Positions 10,101 to 20,994 of a stretch of 64,000 nucleotides of DNA are shown one piece after another (positions within the stretch are counted from its first letter, which is position 1; each line of letters begins with the position of its first letter). The translations under genes were made by a program, and so were the position numbers. Source of the stretch: Ostreococcus lucimarinus CCE9901 (Eukaryota > Chlorophyta > Mamiellophyceae > Mamiellales > Bathycoccaceae); assembly GCF_000092065.1 (NCBI RefSeq), contig NC_009355.1:558001-622000 (forward strand), read 5' to 3'. The notes under the pieces were generated by a model. The model was not told where the DNA came from and ran no database searches. It worked only from the letters and a program-made list of their open reading frames with translations.

Positions 10101-10345
10101 CCACGCCTGGGTTACCATCGCTCGACGCGAACTACAAGCGCGTCGTGCTCGCGTTCAACGCCACTCCGAACGAAATTTCACATCACGAGGCTGGGCTTAA
10201 AGTTGATTTCGCTGGCGTCGATCTCGAATTACATCCGCTCGTCGGCGGCGTCACCGCGGACGCCGTCGCGATGAGGAGCGTCTTCATCGAAGGCGTTCCC
10301 ACGATTCCTCCGTACACGTGGACCGTGTTCGTACAGCATAGATAA
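7157..10345 (+). CDS. PUL: Pullulanase-type starch debranching enzyme (limit dextrinase), plastid
   Basis: Hydrolyses alpha-1,6 branch points of starch-derived dextrins in the plastid. A single exon of 1062 residues, slightly longer than plant limit dextrinases because of an Arg/Ser-rich leader of about 70 residues. Order: transit peptide, N-terminal beta domains including a CBM48-like module (about 300-410), a GH13 (alpha/beta)8 barrel (about 430-900), and a C-terminal beta domain. GH13 signatures seen: 'DVVYNHT', 'VDGFRFDLMGHL' (nucleophile Asp about 648), 'YGEGWDY' (acid/base Glu about 685) and 'SAHDNETLFD' (stabilising Asp about 817). The 'YNHTLSSGP' and 'CCNNTASEH' context is typical of plant pullulanase rather than isoamylase. 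The start is the first ATG of the frame. Confidence 0.95.
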   Translation: MRSNVALRASTTSAHRWSRFSSSPSSTRRRQHQRQHHHLDVQHRPSRPVRVAAAPAEKPTVEEDTARVLRVRYHRKDGAYARWGAHVWGRGAASPTPWDAPLAATTDDASEWVTFDVELSDISRGDGSVSVLIHKGEAQDCRVEDFDATAAPEVFLVSGYSSAFETEPDLTSLPKGDIEKYRAIWVAERVIAVPGDFANDGDSFTLVSSSTADLKVTGEGVVGGDDVVTVVRSGELPSSVCAKFPHIKAAGYRALEVPSSVNVRDALKRQIAVAAVDAAGKPTDATGVQLQGAIDDLFAYDGPLGAEFGVNDKVTLRVWAPTALNVALALFDEPRGEETRRVVAMTRDETSGVWSATGDDFKDKYYNFEVTVFNPTTGKVSTNVASDPYARSLAADGRRAHVCDISRDDLKPKGWETFEKPKFTHPVDCSIYELHVRDFSALDETVSASARGKYLAFCEESSVCVSHLKKLADAGLTHVHLLPSYDFGSVPELPENQLSVDFKELAKLPPNSRKQQEEISKIAWSDCFNWGYDPVHYGVPEGSYATNPDGPRRIFEYRQMVHALASNGLRVICDVVYNHTLSSGPSDVNSVLDKIVPGYYHRRNFDGFIEASTCCNNTASEHYMMDRLIVDDLVHWAKDYKVDGFRFDLMGHLMLSTMLRAKDALQSLTLEKDGVDGKSLYLYGEGWDYAEVEKGRVGKNASQLNLAHTGIGSFNDRVREGCIGGSPFGDPRMQGFLTGLYYTPNGAVDQGDQDSQRYRMMEDGEKIIAALAGNVRDFVFVNRHGVEVPSSSAAWPDSNVAYAGEPEETVNYVSAHDNETLFDCIMLRAAASVSLEQRCRINHLATAIVALSQGVPFFHAGDEILRSKSLDRDSYSSGDWFNRLDYSGDTHNFGVGLPGEQKNGDRYDFITPMLADTSMRPSKEFIEEATRNFCELLSIRQSTPLLRLQTTRDIQRRMKFYNRGPAQTPGLIIASINDGDASTPGLPSLDANYKRVVLAFNATPNEISHHEAGLKVDFAGVDLELHPLVGGVTADAVAMRSVFIEGVPTIPPYTWTVFVQHR

Positions 10346-10424
10346 TATTAGCGTTATAGCTGCGGTAAGCTCAATTAGAGTCAAGCTGAGAAACAACTTT
10401 CTGACGCGCGTTCCTTTCCGGTCG

Positions 10425-11147
10425 TTACAATTGGAGATGTTTGCGCAAAAACGCGTCTACGCGCGACCACGCGAGCTCGACCGCGGACTCATCGAGCTTT
10501 GGAAACCCTTGCACTTTCTCTCGCTCCTCAAAGTTCGGATACGGTTGAGGCGTCGTGTTCATGAAGGCGTGCCCGACGTTTTCGTAAAAGTGTATCTCGC
10601 CCTGGCGAAGTCTCTCTCGCAATTTCTTCGCGCTGCCGGGATCCGAAAATCCAACCAAATTGTCCTTCTCCCCGAAGTGTCCTTGCACCGGAACCTCGAT
10701 CGCGCTCACATCGCACGCGTCGTCGCCCGGAATCCCGTAAAACGGCACCGCGCAATCCACGCTCGCCTTTGCCGCGGCGATGAGCGTCAGCGCGCCGCCC
10801 ATGCAGAATCCCACGACGCCCACTCTTTCCGCCTTTCGCTCCGCCCGCAGCCACGCGGCCGCCTCGCGGATCTCTTCGGTCGCCACTTTCCAATCCATGT
10901 TCGTCATCAGGTGATGCGCTTCCTCGACGTCGACGCCGAGCTCGCCGCGGTACAAGTCAGGGACGAGCACCGTCACGCCCAGTTCGTCGCGCAATCGTCG
11001 AGCGTGCGCGAGGACGACGTCGTTGACGCCCCACCACTCCTGCAGGACGATCACCGCCGCGCGCGTCGACGCGGACGATGGCGCGGCGAGGACGCGGGCC
11101 CGCGCGCCGGCGGCGCCGAACGCGACATCCTCGAACGACGACGACAT
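10425..11147 (-). CDS. Dienelactone hydrolase family protein
   Basis: A 240-residue alpha/beta hydrolase of the dienelactone hydrolase (carboxymethylenebutenolidase-like) family. The catalytic triad is visible: Cys about 115 in 'VVGFCMGGAL', Asp about 162 in 'GEKDNLV' and His about 193 in 'NVGHAFMN'. The length fits the family and no targeting peptide is evident, so a cytosolic enzyme is likely. The physiological substrate of the plant and algal members is not established, so I do not assign one. It is convergent with pullulanase, 79 bp between stop codons, and ends upstream of the AHA1 gene on the same strand. Confidence 0.85.
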   Translation of the reverse strand: MSSSFEDVAFGAAGARARVLAAPSSASTRAAVIVLQEWWGVNDVVLAHARRLRDELGVTVLVPDLYRGELGVDVEEAHHLMTNMDWKVATEEIREAAAWLRAERKAERVGVVGFCMGGALTLIAAAKASVDCAVPFYGIPGDDACDVSAIEVPVQGHFGEKDNLVGFSDPGSAKKLRERLRQGEIHFYENVGHAFMNTTPQPYPNFEEREKVQGFPKLDESAVELAWSRVDAFLRKHLQL

Positions 11148-11312
11148 CGTCGGGTTGTGTCGCGCGCGGCGCCGCTACGAAAAAATGAAACCAAGACACC
11201 AGGGACAATTACGGTACCGACTGCTCGACGAAAATCGGGCGCGCGCGGGCGCGCGGGCGCGACGGCGCAAAGTTACGGTTTCTTCGAGAGGTGGTTAACA
11301 ACCGACGCGGGC

Positions 11313-12368
11313 CTAGGCGCCGTATCCGAACACTTGTCGAATGCGACCGAAGATTAAATTCTTCCACCCGTTTTCGGTGGTGTCCATCACCGTCTCGTTG
11401 CCGAACTTGTCGCACTCCGGGACGTTGGTTTGCACGAGGTCGACGAAGCAGTTGCCGGGCTCGGGCTCGCGAAACGTGACGGTGACGACGGAGAAGTGGT
11501 CGTCGGGCCACGACGAGAATCGCCAGTTTTGAACTATTTTTTCGCCCGGAACGTACTCCGTCGTTTCGCCTTGAACGTTTCCGTCGAACATTTCGAATTT
11601 ACCCGTCGAACCGTTCAATCCGGACGCTCGACTTTGCGTGAAATGTTGCACGCGATTTCCGTCGAGCAAGGCGTCGCAAATATCTCTCGGGCGACAGTAA
11701 AAATTCTCCGTCAGCCGGATGGTGTGGTTCGTTTGCGATAACGGCGCGGTTTTATCGCTCCTAGGCACCGACGCGCTCGATTTCGCCTTGGCCGCCTTGG
11801 CCGCCTCGGCCGCCTCGGCCGCCTCGGCCGCCGCCTCGGCGCTCGCCGGCGCGTCGCCTCCCGGCCCGCCCGCCGCCATCTCCTTCACCCACGTCCTCAC
11901 GCCCTCTAAAACCTTCGGCACGATCGATTTCAAAATCAGCGCCTTCACTCGCGCGTCCTCGTTCGTATCGTTCGCCGGCACCACGACGCACTCCGGGTCC
12001 TCGTCCGCGTTTTCGTCCGCCACGTACGGCAGCCGAATCTTCCCGTCGCGCGTCTTCCCGTCCCTCAGCTCCGCGACGTACGACATCTCCAGCTCCAGCT
12101 CGTACCCGGGTATAATTTTTCCTTTTCTTTTGTTCACGTACGCCTCGCCCTCGCACTTCGTCACGCCCGTCACCGCGACGCGCGTCACGACGCCGTCGCC
12201 ATCGCCGTCGCCGTCGCCGTCGATCGCGCGTCGCGCGCACAGCGCGTCCAATCGCGCGCGCGCCCAGGGCAGGGCGTCCTTCTCCTGCCAGTGCCACCCG
12301 TGGACGTTGGTGCCGTCCGCGCGATCCTCGACGATCCATCGCGCGTCGCCCTCGCCCGCGCGCGCCAT
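11313..12368 (-). CDS. AHA1: Activator of Hsp90 ATPase (AHA1-type co-chaperone)
   Basis: Binds the Hsp90 middle domain and stimulates its ATPase. The start at 12368 is chosen because it gives 'MARAGEGDARWIVEDRADG', matching the family N terminus; the frame stays open upstream, but that sequence is Arg-rich and overlaps the divergent gene. The 351-residue product has the Aha1 N-terminal domain ('NVHGWHWQEKDALPW', 'RKGKIIPGYELELEM'; about 10-145), an Ala-rich linker and a C-terminal AHSA1/SRPBCC domain (about 215-350). A GDGDGDGDG tract interrupts the first domain near residue 50 and an 'AAEAAEAAEAAKAAKA' tract forms the linker; both come from simple DNA repeats. Confidence 0.92.
   Translation of the reverse strand: MARAGEGDARWIVEDRADGTNVHGWHWQEKDALPWARARLDALCARRAIDGDGDGDGDGVVTRVAVTGVTKCEGEAYVNKRKGKIIPGYELELEMSYVAELRDGKTRDGKIRLPYVADENADEDPECVVVPANDTNEDARVKALILKSIVPKVLEGVRTWVKEMAAGGPGGDAPASAEAAAEAAEAAEAAKAAKAKSSASVPRSDKTAPLSQTNHTIRLTENFYCRPRDICDALLDGNRVQHFTQSRASGLNGSTGKFEMFDGNVQGETTEYVPGEKIVQNWRFSSWPDDHFSVVTVTFREPEPGNCFVDLVQTNVPECDKFGNETVMDTTENGWKNLIFGRIRQVFGYGA
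11788..11838 (+). repeat. GCCGCCTCG tandem repeat (AHA1 linker)
   Basis: About five copies of a 9-bp unit, coding for Glu-Ala-Ala on the minus strand between the two AHA1 domains. Length variation here would keep frame and alter only the linker. Confidence 0.7.
12186..12219 (+). repeat. GCCGTC hexamer repeat (Gly-Asp tract in AHA1)
   Basis: Tandem hexamers with one variant unit encode alternating Gly-Asp on the minus strand within the N-terminal domain of AHA1. It is an insertion relative to typical family members. Confidence 0.65.
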
Positions 12369-12558
12369 CGCTTCTCGAAGCTTCGCGGCGCGGAGTGGCG
12401 ATCGATCGCCGCGCGACGGTCGACCCTCGGCGCGAGGGTCGAGGCGCGCGCGCGAACCTCGCGGCGAGGGTCGCGGCGCGCGCGCGACGACGCGCGGGGA
12501 CCGACCGTCGCGCGCGACGGACGACGCGCGCGACAGACGACGACGACGACGACGCGCG

Positions 12559-13160
12559 ATGCGGGCGGCGGCGACGACGACGATGCTGGGACGCTCGACG
12601 ACGACGGGCGCGCGCGCGCGCGCGCGCGCGGCGCCGGCGCGCGCGTCGACGCGGAAATATCCGGTCGTCTCGAGGTTTTCGGCGACGCGCGACGCGAGGA
12701 CGGGCGCGGGCGCGTTTCGCAACGCGCCGGAGCCGCAGACGGAGGAAGAGGAGGGGTCGGTTTTGGATTTCCCGGAGGAGTACCAGCGCGCGGTGCCGTC
12801 GAGACGACCGGACATATTTCCAGACCTGAAGGAGCCGAAGACGCCGATGCCGCGACCGATGCCGGGCGACCCGGAGATGCCAGGTACGCGACGACGACGT
12901 CTCGTGTGGTCACCGTGTTGACTAATTTTTTACGCGCAGATGAGGAGGAAGAGGAGAAGGAGCGCAAGGAGAATCCCGGTGAACCGGGGGTAAGTTTTGG
13001 TTTCGACCGACGCGCGTTCGCGACTCGAGCTCGCGCGAACGCTCGACTGACTCCTCGCTTTCGCGTCGCGTCGTAGGAAAAACCGGAAGATGAGGAAGAA
13101 GAAGAAAACGAAAAGAAGAAGAAGAAGAAGATCAAGAAGGATGACGAAGAAGAAGAGTGA
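12559..13160 (+). CDS. Acidic plastid-targeted protein of unknown function
   Basis: Three exons, 12559..12883, 12940..12989 and 13077..13160, give 152 residues. Splicing is inferred: the first frame runs into non-conserved sequence after 'MPGDPEMP', and joining at GT-AG sites (introns of 56 and 87 nt with TGACTAAT and GACTGACT) continues into a run of Glu and Lys. The N terminus is an Ala/Arg/Thr-rich transit peptide. The middle has 'PEEYQRAVPSRRPDIFPDL' followed by 'TPMPRPMPGDPEMP', which looks like a conserved proline-rich plant plastid motif. The tail is almost only Glu, Asp and Lys and ends 'DDEEEE'. I do not recognise a named family. It is divergent from AHA1, 190 bp apart. Confidence 0.72.
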
Positions 13161-13234
13161 GAGAAAAGTAGAAGATGAGTTGTCACGATGCGTAAATAGT
13201 TCTTCGCTATCTCAGACGCCTATCCTCCTAATTC

Positions 13235-14248
13235 CTAATCTATCGTCCTAATGCTAATGTTAATGCGCGTGTGGGAGATGTATTCCGCGAACTCTTCATC
13301 CCAGGCATCGGCGCCGAGCGCGTCAGGAAGCTCGAATCCACGCTCGTTTGATTCGAAGACCCTCGGCACGCCGTGGTAACAGTTTCGCGACTCTCCGCCG
13401 AGGATCACGGCGTCGCCCGTTCGCAGCACCAGGGCCGTCGGTGCGCGGTTTCGGTCTTCGTATCCGAGTAGGAAAATTGCGGGACACCCGAGAGAAATAC
13501 TCACTATCGGGCGGTCCAAATTGGACTCAGCGTCGTCCACATGCCCATTCAACGTGTCGCCCGGTTGATAATAATTCACCAATCCCGCCTGCGCCTCAAA
13601 TTCCCAGTTTTCCGGCGCCACGCTCGCGATTCGCCGCGTCAAACTCACGAGCTCTTCGCTTATCGCCCGTCTCGGCACGTCCGGTTCGTATATCCGCGAC
13701 GTCCAGTTGAATGAAGGGCCCACCGTCGCCCAACGCAGCTTTGATAGCAACCGCCTGGCGAGGAGTCGCTCGTCAGCGTCGCCTCGCTTCACCTCACGCG
13801 CTGGCCTGGCCCATCGCTCACCATCGATTAACATCAAATCCTCCCGCGCGGCGTCCCACAACCCAGGAGGCAAGTCTCCGAGCTCTTTTCCAAAGTTTGT
13901 TCGCGCCGGCGGCTCGCACAGCTCCGTCGCCGCCGCTCGCACCCACGTCCGCTGTTCATCGCTCGACAGCGCGTTCGAGACGTAATAAAACCCCGGATGC
14001 TCGTCCAGGGCGTAGACTTTCACCGCGCCTTCCTCGCGCGCGAGCGTCGCGCCGTGCGCGTTCGCCGCGTCCTTCGACAGGTCGAGCGCGTCGCGCAGGT
14101 CTACCGGCTCGGCGACGAATCGACCGCCCCTGCGTCGTCCGTTCGCGCTCGTTCGGAACTGCTCGACGAGTTTCAGCTGGTACTTTTTCTCCGCCGCGCG
14201 AAACGCGGTTTGCGCCGGGGGATCGGTGCCGGGATCGCGAGCGTACAT
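13235..14248 (-). CDS. ALKBH1: ALKBH1-like Fe(II)/2-oxoglutarate dioxygenase
   Basis: An AlkB-family demethylase/hydroxylase of the ALKBH1 branch, whose members act on tRNA and DNA methyl-adenine or methyl-cytosine. 337 residues from the ATG at 14248 ('MYARDPGTDPP'). The frame is open further upstream but enters the helicase gene. The iron ligands are visible: His236-x-Asp238 in 'NGHVDDAESN' and the distal His in 'NCYHGVPR'. The 2-oxoglutarate-binding Arg is in 'RINISIRT' at the C terminus. The double-stranded beta helix covers about 200-337. Only 38 bp separate this ATG from the stop of the upstream helicase gene on the same strand. Confidence 0.88.
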   Translation of the reverse strand: MYARDPGTDPPAQTAFRAAEKKYQLKLVEQFRTSANGRRRGGRFVAEPVDLRDALDLSKDAANAHGATLAREEGAVKVYALDEHPGFYYVSNALSSDEQRTWVRAAATELCEPPARTNFGKELGDLPPGLWDAAREDLMLIDGERWARPAREVKRGDADERLLARRLLSKLRWATVGPSFNWTSRIYEPDVPRRAISEELVSLTRRIASVAPENWEFEAQAGLVNYYQPGDTLNGHVDDAESNLDRPIVSISLGCPAIFLLGYEDRNRAPTALVLRTGDAVILGGESRNCYHGVPRVFESNERGFELPDALGADAWDEEFAEYISHTRINISIRTID

Positions 14249-14286
14249 CCGCGCAGTGAGGTTGGTTCGGTTGCTATTCACAAAGA

Positions 14287-16639
<2,353 letters not shown>

Positions 16640-17498
16640 TTACAACATCATACCGCCGGACGCGCCTTGATGACCGTGACGCGCGATCTCGGGACGACCG
16701 CGACGCTGCGAGAGCTCGCCCAACACCGGTGGGACGTCGCTGCCCTGAATGAACGTCCTGTGAATGCCCGACGCGTCGACGGCGTTGAGGCGAATGCAAC
16801 CGCCCGAGGAACCGTCGACGGACATCGCGAGGGCGATAGCCTTGGCGACGAACGCCTCGCACTCCTCCCGGGTCATCCCTTCGCGCCACCCGCTGTCTAA
16901 AAAACCCCAAATATACGTCGACCCGCTGCCGTCGGTGGTCCATCGCTCCTTGATCATGTTCCCGCCCGCCGTGCACGCGTACACCTGCGACCCGCGGCGC
17001 TTGTCCCAACCGCCCACGATGGTGTACGCGCTCAGCCCTCGGCCTCGATTCGCGCCCTTGTTCTGATACCCTATTTGATTCGCGATCGTCGCCACCGTTT
17101 TCACGTCCGCGATTTCGTCCAGCTCCATCTCGTGCTGACTCACGATGTTTCGCACGTACCCCGCGAGCGCCTCGGTGTCCGCCGCGGAGCCGGATCGACA
17201 CATGATCGTGCGATCGTTCAGCGCGCACATCTTATCCGACGCCCGGTTCGAGACGTATATCCCTGCGCGCGCGTCGCGATCGACGGCGTCGTCGCGTCGT
17301 CGTCAGTCTTCGCGCTCGATCGCGTCGTCGTCGAGTCAAACGCCGCGGTCGTCGTTCGAACCGCTCGCGCGCGTTCGCACCCGTGCTGACGCGAGAGTCC
17401 GCGCCGAGGACCACGCCGCCGGCGTATTCGCACGCGACGATGGTCGTCCCCGTGTGCGGGGCCTCGCTCGCGTCCGCGTCGCGCGCGTCGAGGCCCAT
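16640..17498 (-). CDS. PBA1: 20S proteasome subunit beta-1 (caspase-like active site)
   Basis: One of the three catalytic beta subunits of the 20S core. Exons (minus strand) 17381..17498 and 16640..17262 encode 246 residues; the 118-nt intron is inferred because joining restores 'GADSRVSTGIYVSNRASDKM', a continuous beta-subunit sequence. The N-terminal nucleophile Thr follows a short propeptide 'MGLDARDADASEAPHTG' and begins 'TTIVACEYAGG'. The conserved Asp ('GAD') and Lys ('SDKM') that accompany Thr1 are present, as is 'CRSGSAADTEAL'. This pattern is diagnostic of beta-1 (PSMB6/PBA1). The propeptide is about as short as in plants. It is divergent from the NAPRT gene with 150 bp between starts. 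Confidence 0.93.
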
Positions 17499-17648
17499 GT
17501 CGACGTCGAGCGCGCGATTGTGTCGCGCGGCGGGCGCGCGCGGTCGCACATCTCGACGCCGACGTCGCGAGACCGCGAGACCGCGCGCTCGGACGAGCGA
17601 AACAATCGTCGCGGGTCGCGTCGCGCGCGCGCGGGCGCGAGAAGCGCC

Positions 17649-19325
17649 ATGCTCGACGCCGGGGCGCGTCGTTTGGGTCGGTGTCACAACGCCCTCGTGA
17701 CGGCGCTGCTCACGGATACGTACCAGCTCACGATGGCGTACGCGTACTGGAGGAACGGCACGCACGACCGACGCGCGGTGTTCGAGCTGTTCTTTCGAGC
17801 GAACCCGTTCCAGGGCGAGTTCACCGTGTTCGCGGGGTTGGAGGAGGCGCTGCGATTCGTGAGCAACTTTGAGTTTACGGAGCGGGACGTGGAGTACTTG
17901 AAATCGACGCCCGTGGGGGAGAACATGGAGGATGAGTTCTTCGAGTTTCTCCTCGGACTCGACGCGAGCGAGGTGAGGGTATACGCGCAAAAGGAAGGGT
18001 CGGTGGTGTTCCCGAGGGTGCCGCTGTTGCGTCTCGAGGGACCGCTCGCGACGGTGCAGTTGCTCGAGACGACGCTGCTGTGTCTCGTCAACTACGCCAG
18101 TTTGTTGGCGACGAACGCGGCGAGGCATCGACTTGTGGCGGGGCAAAACGCGATGCTGCTCGAGTTTGGGTTGCGACGGGCGCAAGGGGTGGATGGAGGT
18201 GTGAGCGCGAGTCGGTACGCGTACCTCGGCGGTTTCGACGCCACGAGCAACGTCGAGGCGGGACGACAGTTTGGGATTCCAATCAAGGGCACGCACGCGC
18301 ACTCGTACGTGCAATCGCACGCGGGATGGGGTTGCGTGAAAAACCCCAAGCTAGTCGCCGCCGATGGCTCGGTGTGCGAAGACTTTCCCGCGCTCGTGTT
18401 GGAAAAGATGAAGAGTTTAGAGGCGATTCGAGACGACATGGAAGTCGACTTGCGGTGGAGCGAGACGAACACGAGCGAGCTGGCCGCTTTCACATCGTAC
18501 GCTCTCGCGTTTCCGAACGCGTTTTTGGCTCTCGTGGACACGTACAACGTTTTGCAAAGCGGTTTGCCAAACTTTTGCGCCGTCGCGTTGGCGCTTCGCG
18601 AGCTGGGGTACGCCGCCGTGGGGATTCGGCTCGACAGCGGTGATTTGTCGTACCTCAGTAAGCGCTCGCGAGCGTTTTTGCGTAACATCGAACGTTTGCT
18701 AGGGACGAAGATTGCGGATAACTTGAGCGCGGTGTCCATCACGGCGTCGAACGACATCCACGAGGAGGTGTTGTATTCGCTTCGCCAACACGGGCACGAG
18801 ATTGATGCGTTCGGCATAGGCACGCATCTCGTCACGTGCTTGAAACAACCCGCACTGGGATGTGTGTACAAGCTCGTTGAAGTCGACGGAACGCCGCGAA
18901 TCAAACTGAGCGAGGATATCGGCAAGGTGACGATTCCTGGGTGCAAGAATGGCTATCGCCTCTTTTCGCAGACGGGAGAAGCCATCGTAGACGTGATGAC
19001 GCGCGTGGGCGAGCCCGTACCGAAGGTTGGCGAACGGATGTTGTGTCGTCATCCGTTCATGGAGAGCAAACGCGCGTACGTCGTTCCATCCAAGGTGGCA
19101 CCATTGTTTGATTTAGTTTGGGACGGCGCGCGCGGCGTGGACCCGCAAGTAGATTTGAGTTTAGAAACCTCCCGCGCTCGATGCAAGGAGTCGATTCGTC
19201 AGCTGCGCGCGGACCATTTGCGGTACACCAATCCGACGCCGTACAAAGTGAGCGTGTCTGCGTCGCTGTACGATTTCATCCACGATTTGTGGCTCGCCGA
19301 GGCGCCCGTGGGCGAGTTGCGCTAG
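17649..19325 (+). CDS. NAPRT: Nicotinate phosphoribosyltransferase
   Basis: Converts nicotinate, PRPP and ATP to nicotinate mononucleotide in the Preiss-Handler (NAD salvage) pathway. 558 residues from the ATG at 17649; upstream in-frame sequence overlaps the divergent proteasome exon and is rejected. Signatures: 'LLTDTYQLTMAYAYWRNG' at the N terminus, 'FGLRRAQGVDGGVSASRYAYLGG' region (about 175-195), 'IKGTHAHSYV' (about 213) and 'VGIRLDSGDLSYLS' (about 320). 'FGIGTHLVT' and the C-terminal domain match eukaryotic NAPRT length. Likely cytosolic. Confidence 0.95.
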   Translation: MLDAGARRLGRCHNALVTALLTDTYQLTMAYAYWRNGTHDRRAVFELFFRANPFQGEFTVFAGLEEALRFVSNFEFTERDVEYLKSTPVGENMEDEFFEFLLGLDASEVRVYAQKEGSVVFPRVPLLRLEGPLATVQLLETTLLCLVNYASLLATNAARHRLVAGQNAMLLEFGLRRAQGVDGGVSASRYAYLGGFDATSNVEAGRQFGIPIKGTHAHSYVQSHAGWGCVKNPKLVAADGSVCEDFPALVLEKMKSLEAIRDDMEVDLRWSETNTSELAAFTSYALAFPNAFLALVDTYNVLQSGLPNFCAVALALRELGYAAVGIRLDSGDLSYLSKRSRAFLRNIERLLGTKIADNLSAVSITASNDIHEEVLYSLRQHGHEIDAFGIGTHLVTCLKQPALGCVYKLVEVDGTPRIKLSEDIGKVTIPGCKNGYRLFSQTGEAIVDVMTRVGEPVPKVGERMLCRHPFMESKRAYVVPSKVAPLFDLVWDGARGVDPQVDLSLETSRARCKESIRQLRADHLRYTNPTPYKVSVSASLYDFIHDLWLAEAPVGELR

Positions 19326-19433
19326 CGGCGAACGAGGAAAACTATTAAATATAGGTTCATCATCTATTCGTTCTTCTTTGGTACTAAATGAATTGCTATG
19401 TGCTATCGAACACTCGTGTGTGTGTGTGTTCCA
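19326..19433. other. Convergent intergenic region with TG repeat
   Basis: 108 bp shared 3' region of NAPRT and RAD18. It is AT-richer than its surroundings and includes a (TG)n tract at about 19418-19429. Confidence 0.4.
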
Positions 19434-20702
19434 TCACTCGTCTTCGTCGTCCGTCGGCACCCATCGCGGCGCCGCTTGGCTCAGCGGTAAGATTTCTTCG
19501 TCGTGCCAGTCTTCGTCTTCCGAAGTCGTCGGCGAAGATTTGCCCCCCAACGCGCTCGTCTTGTTCTCGTCGTCGGTACCGATAGAAATCACTTCGGTGG
19601 TTTGCGTTTCGCCGCTTGCCTCTTCCTTTGCAGCCTTTTGTCTACTTCGAACTTCCTCGATGAGTCGAGCGAAGGTGGCGTCGCTCGTCTTCGCCGCCGC
19701 CGCCGTCGCCTTCTCCCTGCTCGTCGCCACCGTGTTGAACATGCGAGCTTTGGCGCCCGCACCTACCTTGCGCGCTTCTTCGCGATTGACTTCACGCGCG
19801 ATCGCGGGTAAATCCGGCACGCGTCCGTATCCTATGATGGAATTCACGCGCGTCGTGAACTCCTTGTGCCTCGCCTCGAGCATCTTTTTGTCGCCGTTGG
19901 ACGCCAAGCCTTCTTTTTTGCACAGCTCGCGTATCTTGTTCAACGTGAAGACGTGATACGCAAGCTTTGGCAGTCGACGCGTGAGAGCCGTCGACGTCGT
20001 TTCTTCAACCGAACGCGCGCGTTTCTTTGCGCCCCCCCCGCCCGGCGACGAAAGCGGTTCGTTGCGCACCAAACACGAGTTGAGATGAGAGTTAATCTCC
20101 CTCGACGGCACTTGCGCGCAACACACCGGACACGCGACGTTATCAGAACCGTCTCGCCTGTGCGCCGTCGGCGACGTTCCGAGCCCCCCATCCGTCGCGG
20201 AATCGCTCGCGTCGTTTCCGTCTCCGTCGTCGTCGCTTCCGTCGTCCAACACGATGGCCCCATCGTCTTCGAATTCGTCCGCCTGTTCGATCACCGGTCG
20301 AGCCACTTTCGCTCGCGACGTCCTCTCCGCGCGTCGTTGGCTCGTTTTCGTCGCCGCCGCCGTCCTCGCCGTCAACGCCGCGTCGAGGAGTTCGTCGCGA
20401 ATCTTTTTAAATCTCTCCACCACCTCCTCCAGCGCCTTCGCCGGGACTAAATCCGACTCCTCCGCCGGTTCGCGGCACGTCGGACACTTGTGCATCGTCG
20501 GCAGCGATCTTCGCGCGCAATCGGAGCAGAACGCGTGCTGACACGCGCGAAACGTCACCGGCATGGCGTAAAACTCGGCGCAAATCGCGCATCGCAGCGA
20601 CGCGTCGAAATCGCGCTGCGGCACCGTCGGCCACGCCTCGGCGACGTCCGAGTGCTTCGGTTTCGCGCTCGCGAACGCCGACGCGATCGTTCGACGCGAC
20701 AT
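19434..20702 (-). CDS. RAD18: RAD18-like E3 ubiquitin ligase (post-replication repair)
   Basis: Mono-ubiquitinates PCNA with RAD6 at stalled forks in RAD18 orthologues. 422 residues from the ATG at 20702. Domains in order: RING finger (about 37-75, 'CAICAEF', 'ACQHAFCSDC', 'CPTC'), acidic linker, UBZ4 zinc finger (about 208-230, 'CPVCCAQVPSREINSHLNSC'), and a SAP DNA-binding region ('LAYHVFTLNKIRELCKKEGL', about 273-300). This order is the RAD18 layout. The C terminus is acidic. A G-rich homopolymer encodes a Gly tract near residue 240. The ligase activity and PCNA target are family knowledge, not read here. Confidence 0.85.
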   Translation of the reverse strand: MSRRTIASAFASAKPKHSDVAEAWPTVPQRDFDASLRCAICAEFYAMPVTFRACQHAFCSDCARRSLPTMHKCPTCREPAEESDLVPAKALEEVVERFKKIRDELLDAALTARTAAATKTSQRRAERTSRAKVARPVIEQADEFEDDGAIVLDDGSDDDGDGNDASDSATDGGLGTSPTAHRRDGSDNVACPVCCAQVPSREINSHLNSCLVRNEPLSSPGGGGAKKRARSVEETTSTALTRRLPKLAYHVFTLNKIRELCKKEGLASNGDKKMLEARHKEFTTRVNSIIGYGRVPDLPAIAREVNREEARKVGAGAKARMFNTVATSREKATAAAAKTSDATFARLIEEVRSRQKAAKEEASGETQTTEVISIGTDDENKTSALGGKSSPTTSEDEDWHDEEILPLSQAAPRWVPTDDEDE

Positions 20703-20886
20703 CGCGCGCGGGAGACTGGCGCGACGGCGCGGGAAGCGAGCGCTCGGGCGTCGGTCCCCTCGTCGTCGAAACAAACAACCCGTAACTTTGCGCGCGCGCC
20801 CGATTTTGCCAGGTGCCCGGATCTTTATGCGTTCTCCACCTATCTGATGGCGCATAACGGCGTATAATGCGACGTTTACCGCGATC
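20703..20886. other. Intergenic region, RAD18 to tRNA-Ala
   Basis: 184 bp holding the RAD18 promoter (reading left) and the 5' flank of the tRNA gene. Nothing else is recognised. Confidence 0.35.
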
Positions 20887-20902
20887 GGGGTCGTAGCTCA
20901 AA

Positions 20903-20944
<42 letters not shown>

Positions 20945-20959
20945 TACTTGGCGACTCCA
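20887..20959 (+). tRNA. tRNA-Ala (anticodon AGC)
   Basis: A 73-nt intronless tRNA. The acceptor stem GGGGTCG pairs with CGACTCC and includes a G3:T70 wobble, the alanine identity element; the discriminator is A. The D arm is GCTC...GAGC. The anticodon stem CGCGC/GCGCG encloses loop TTAGCAT (anticodon AGC). The T stem CCGAG/CTTGG encloses ATCGATA, whose A at position 54 is usual for plant tRNA-Ala. The internal A and B boxes are present. No CCA is encoded. Confidence 0.96.
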
Positions 20960-20967
20960 TGCGGCGA

Positions 20968-20985
20968 AGGATGTCCGGACATCCT
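20968..20985 (+). repeat. Perfect 18-bp palindrome downstream of tRNA-Ala
   Basis: AGGATGTCCGGACATCCT is identical to its own reverse complement. It lies 8 bp after the tRNA and 9 bp before the pol III terminator, so it would be in the primary transcript's 3' trailer. The role is unknown. Confidence 0.8.
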
Positions 20986-20994
20986 AAACGCATC

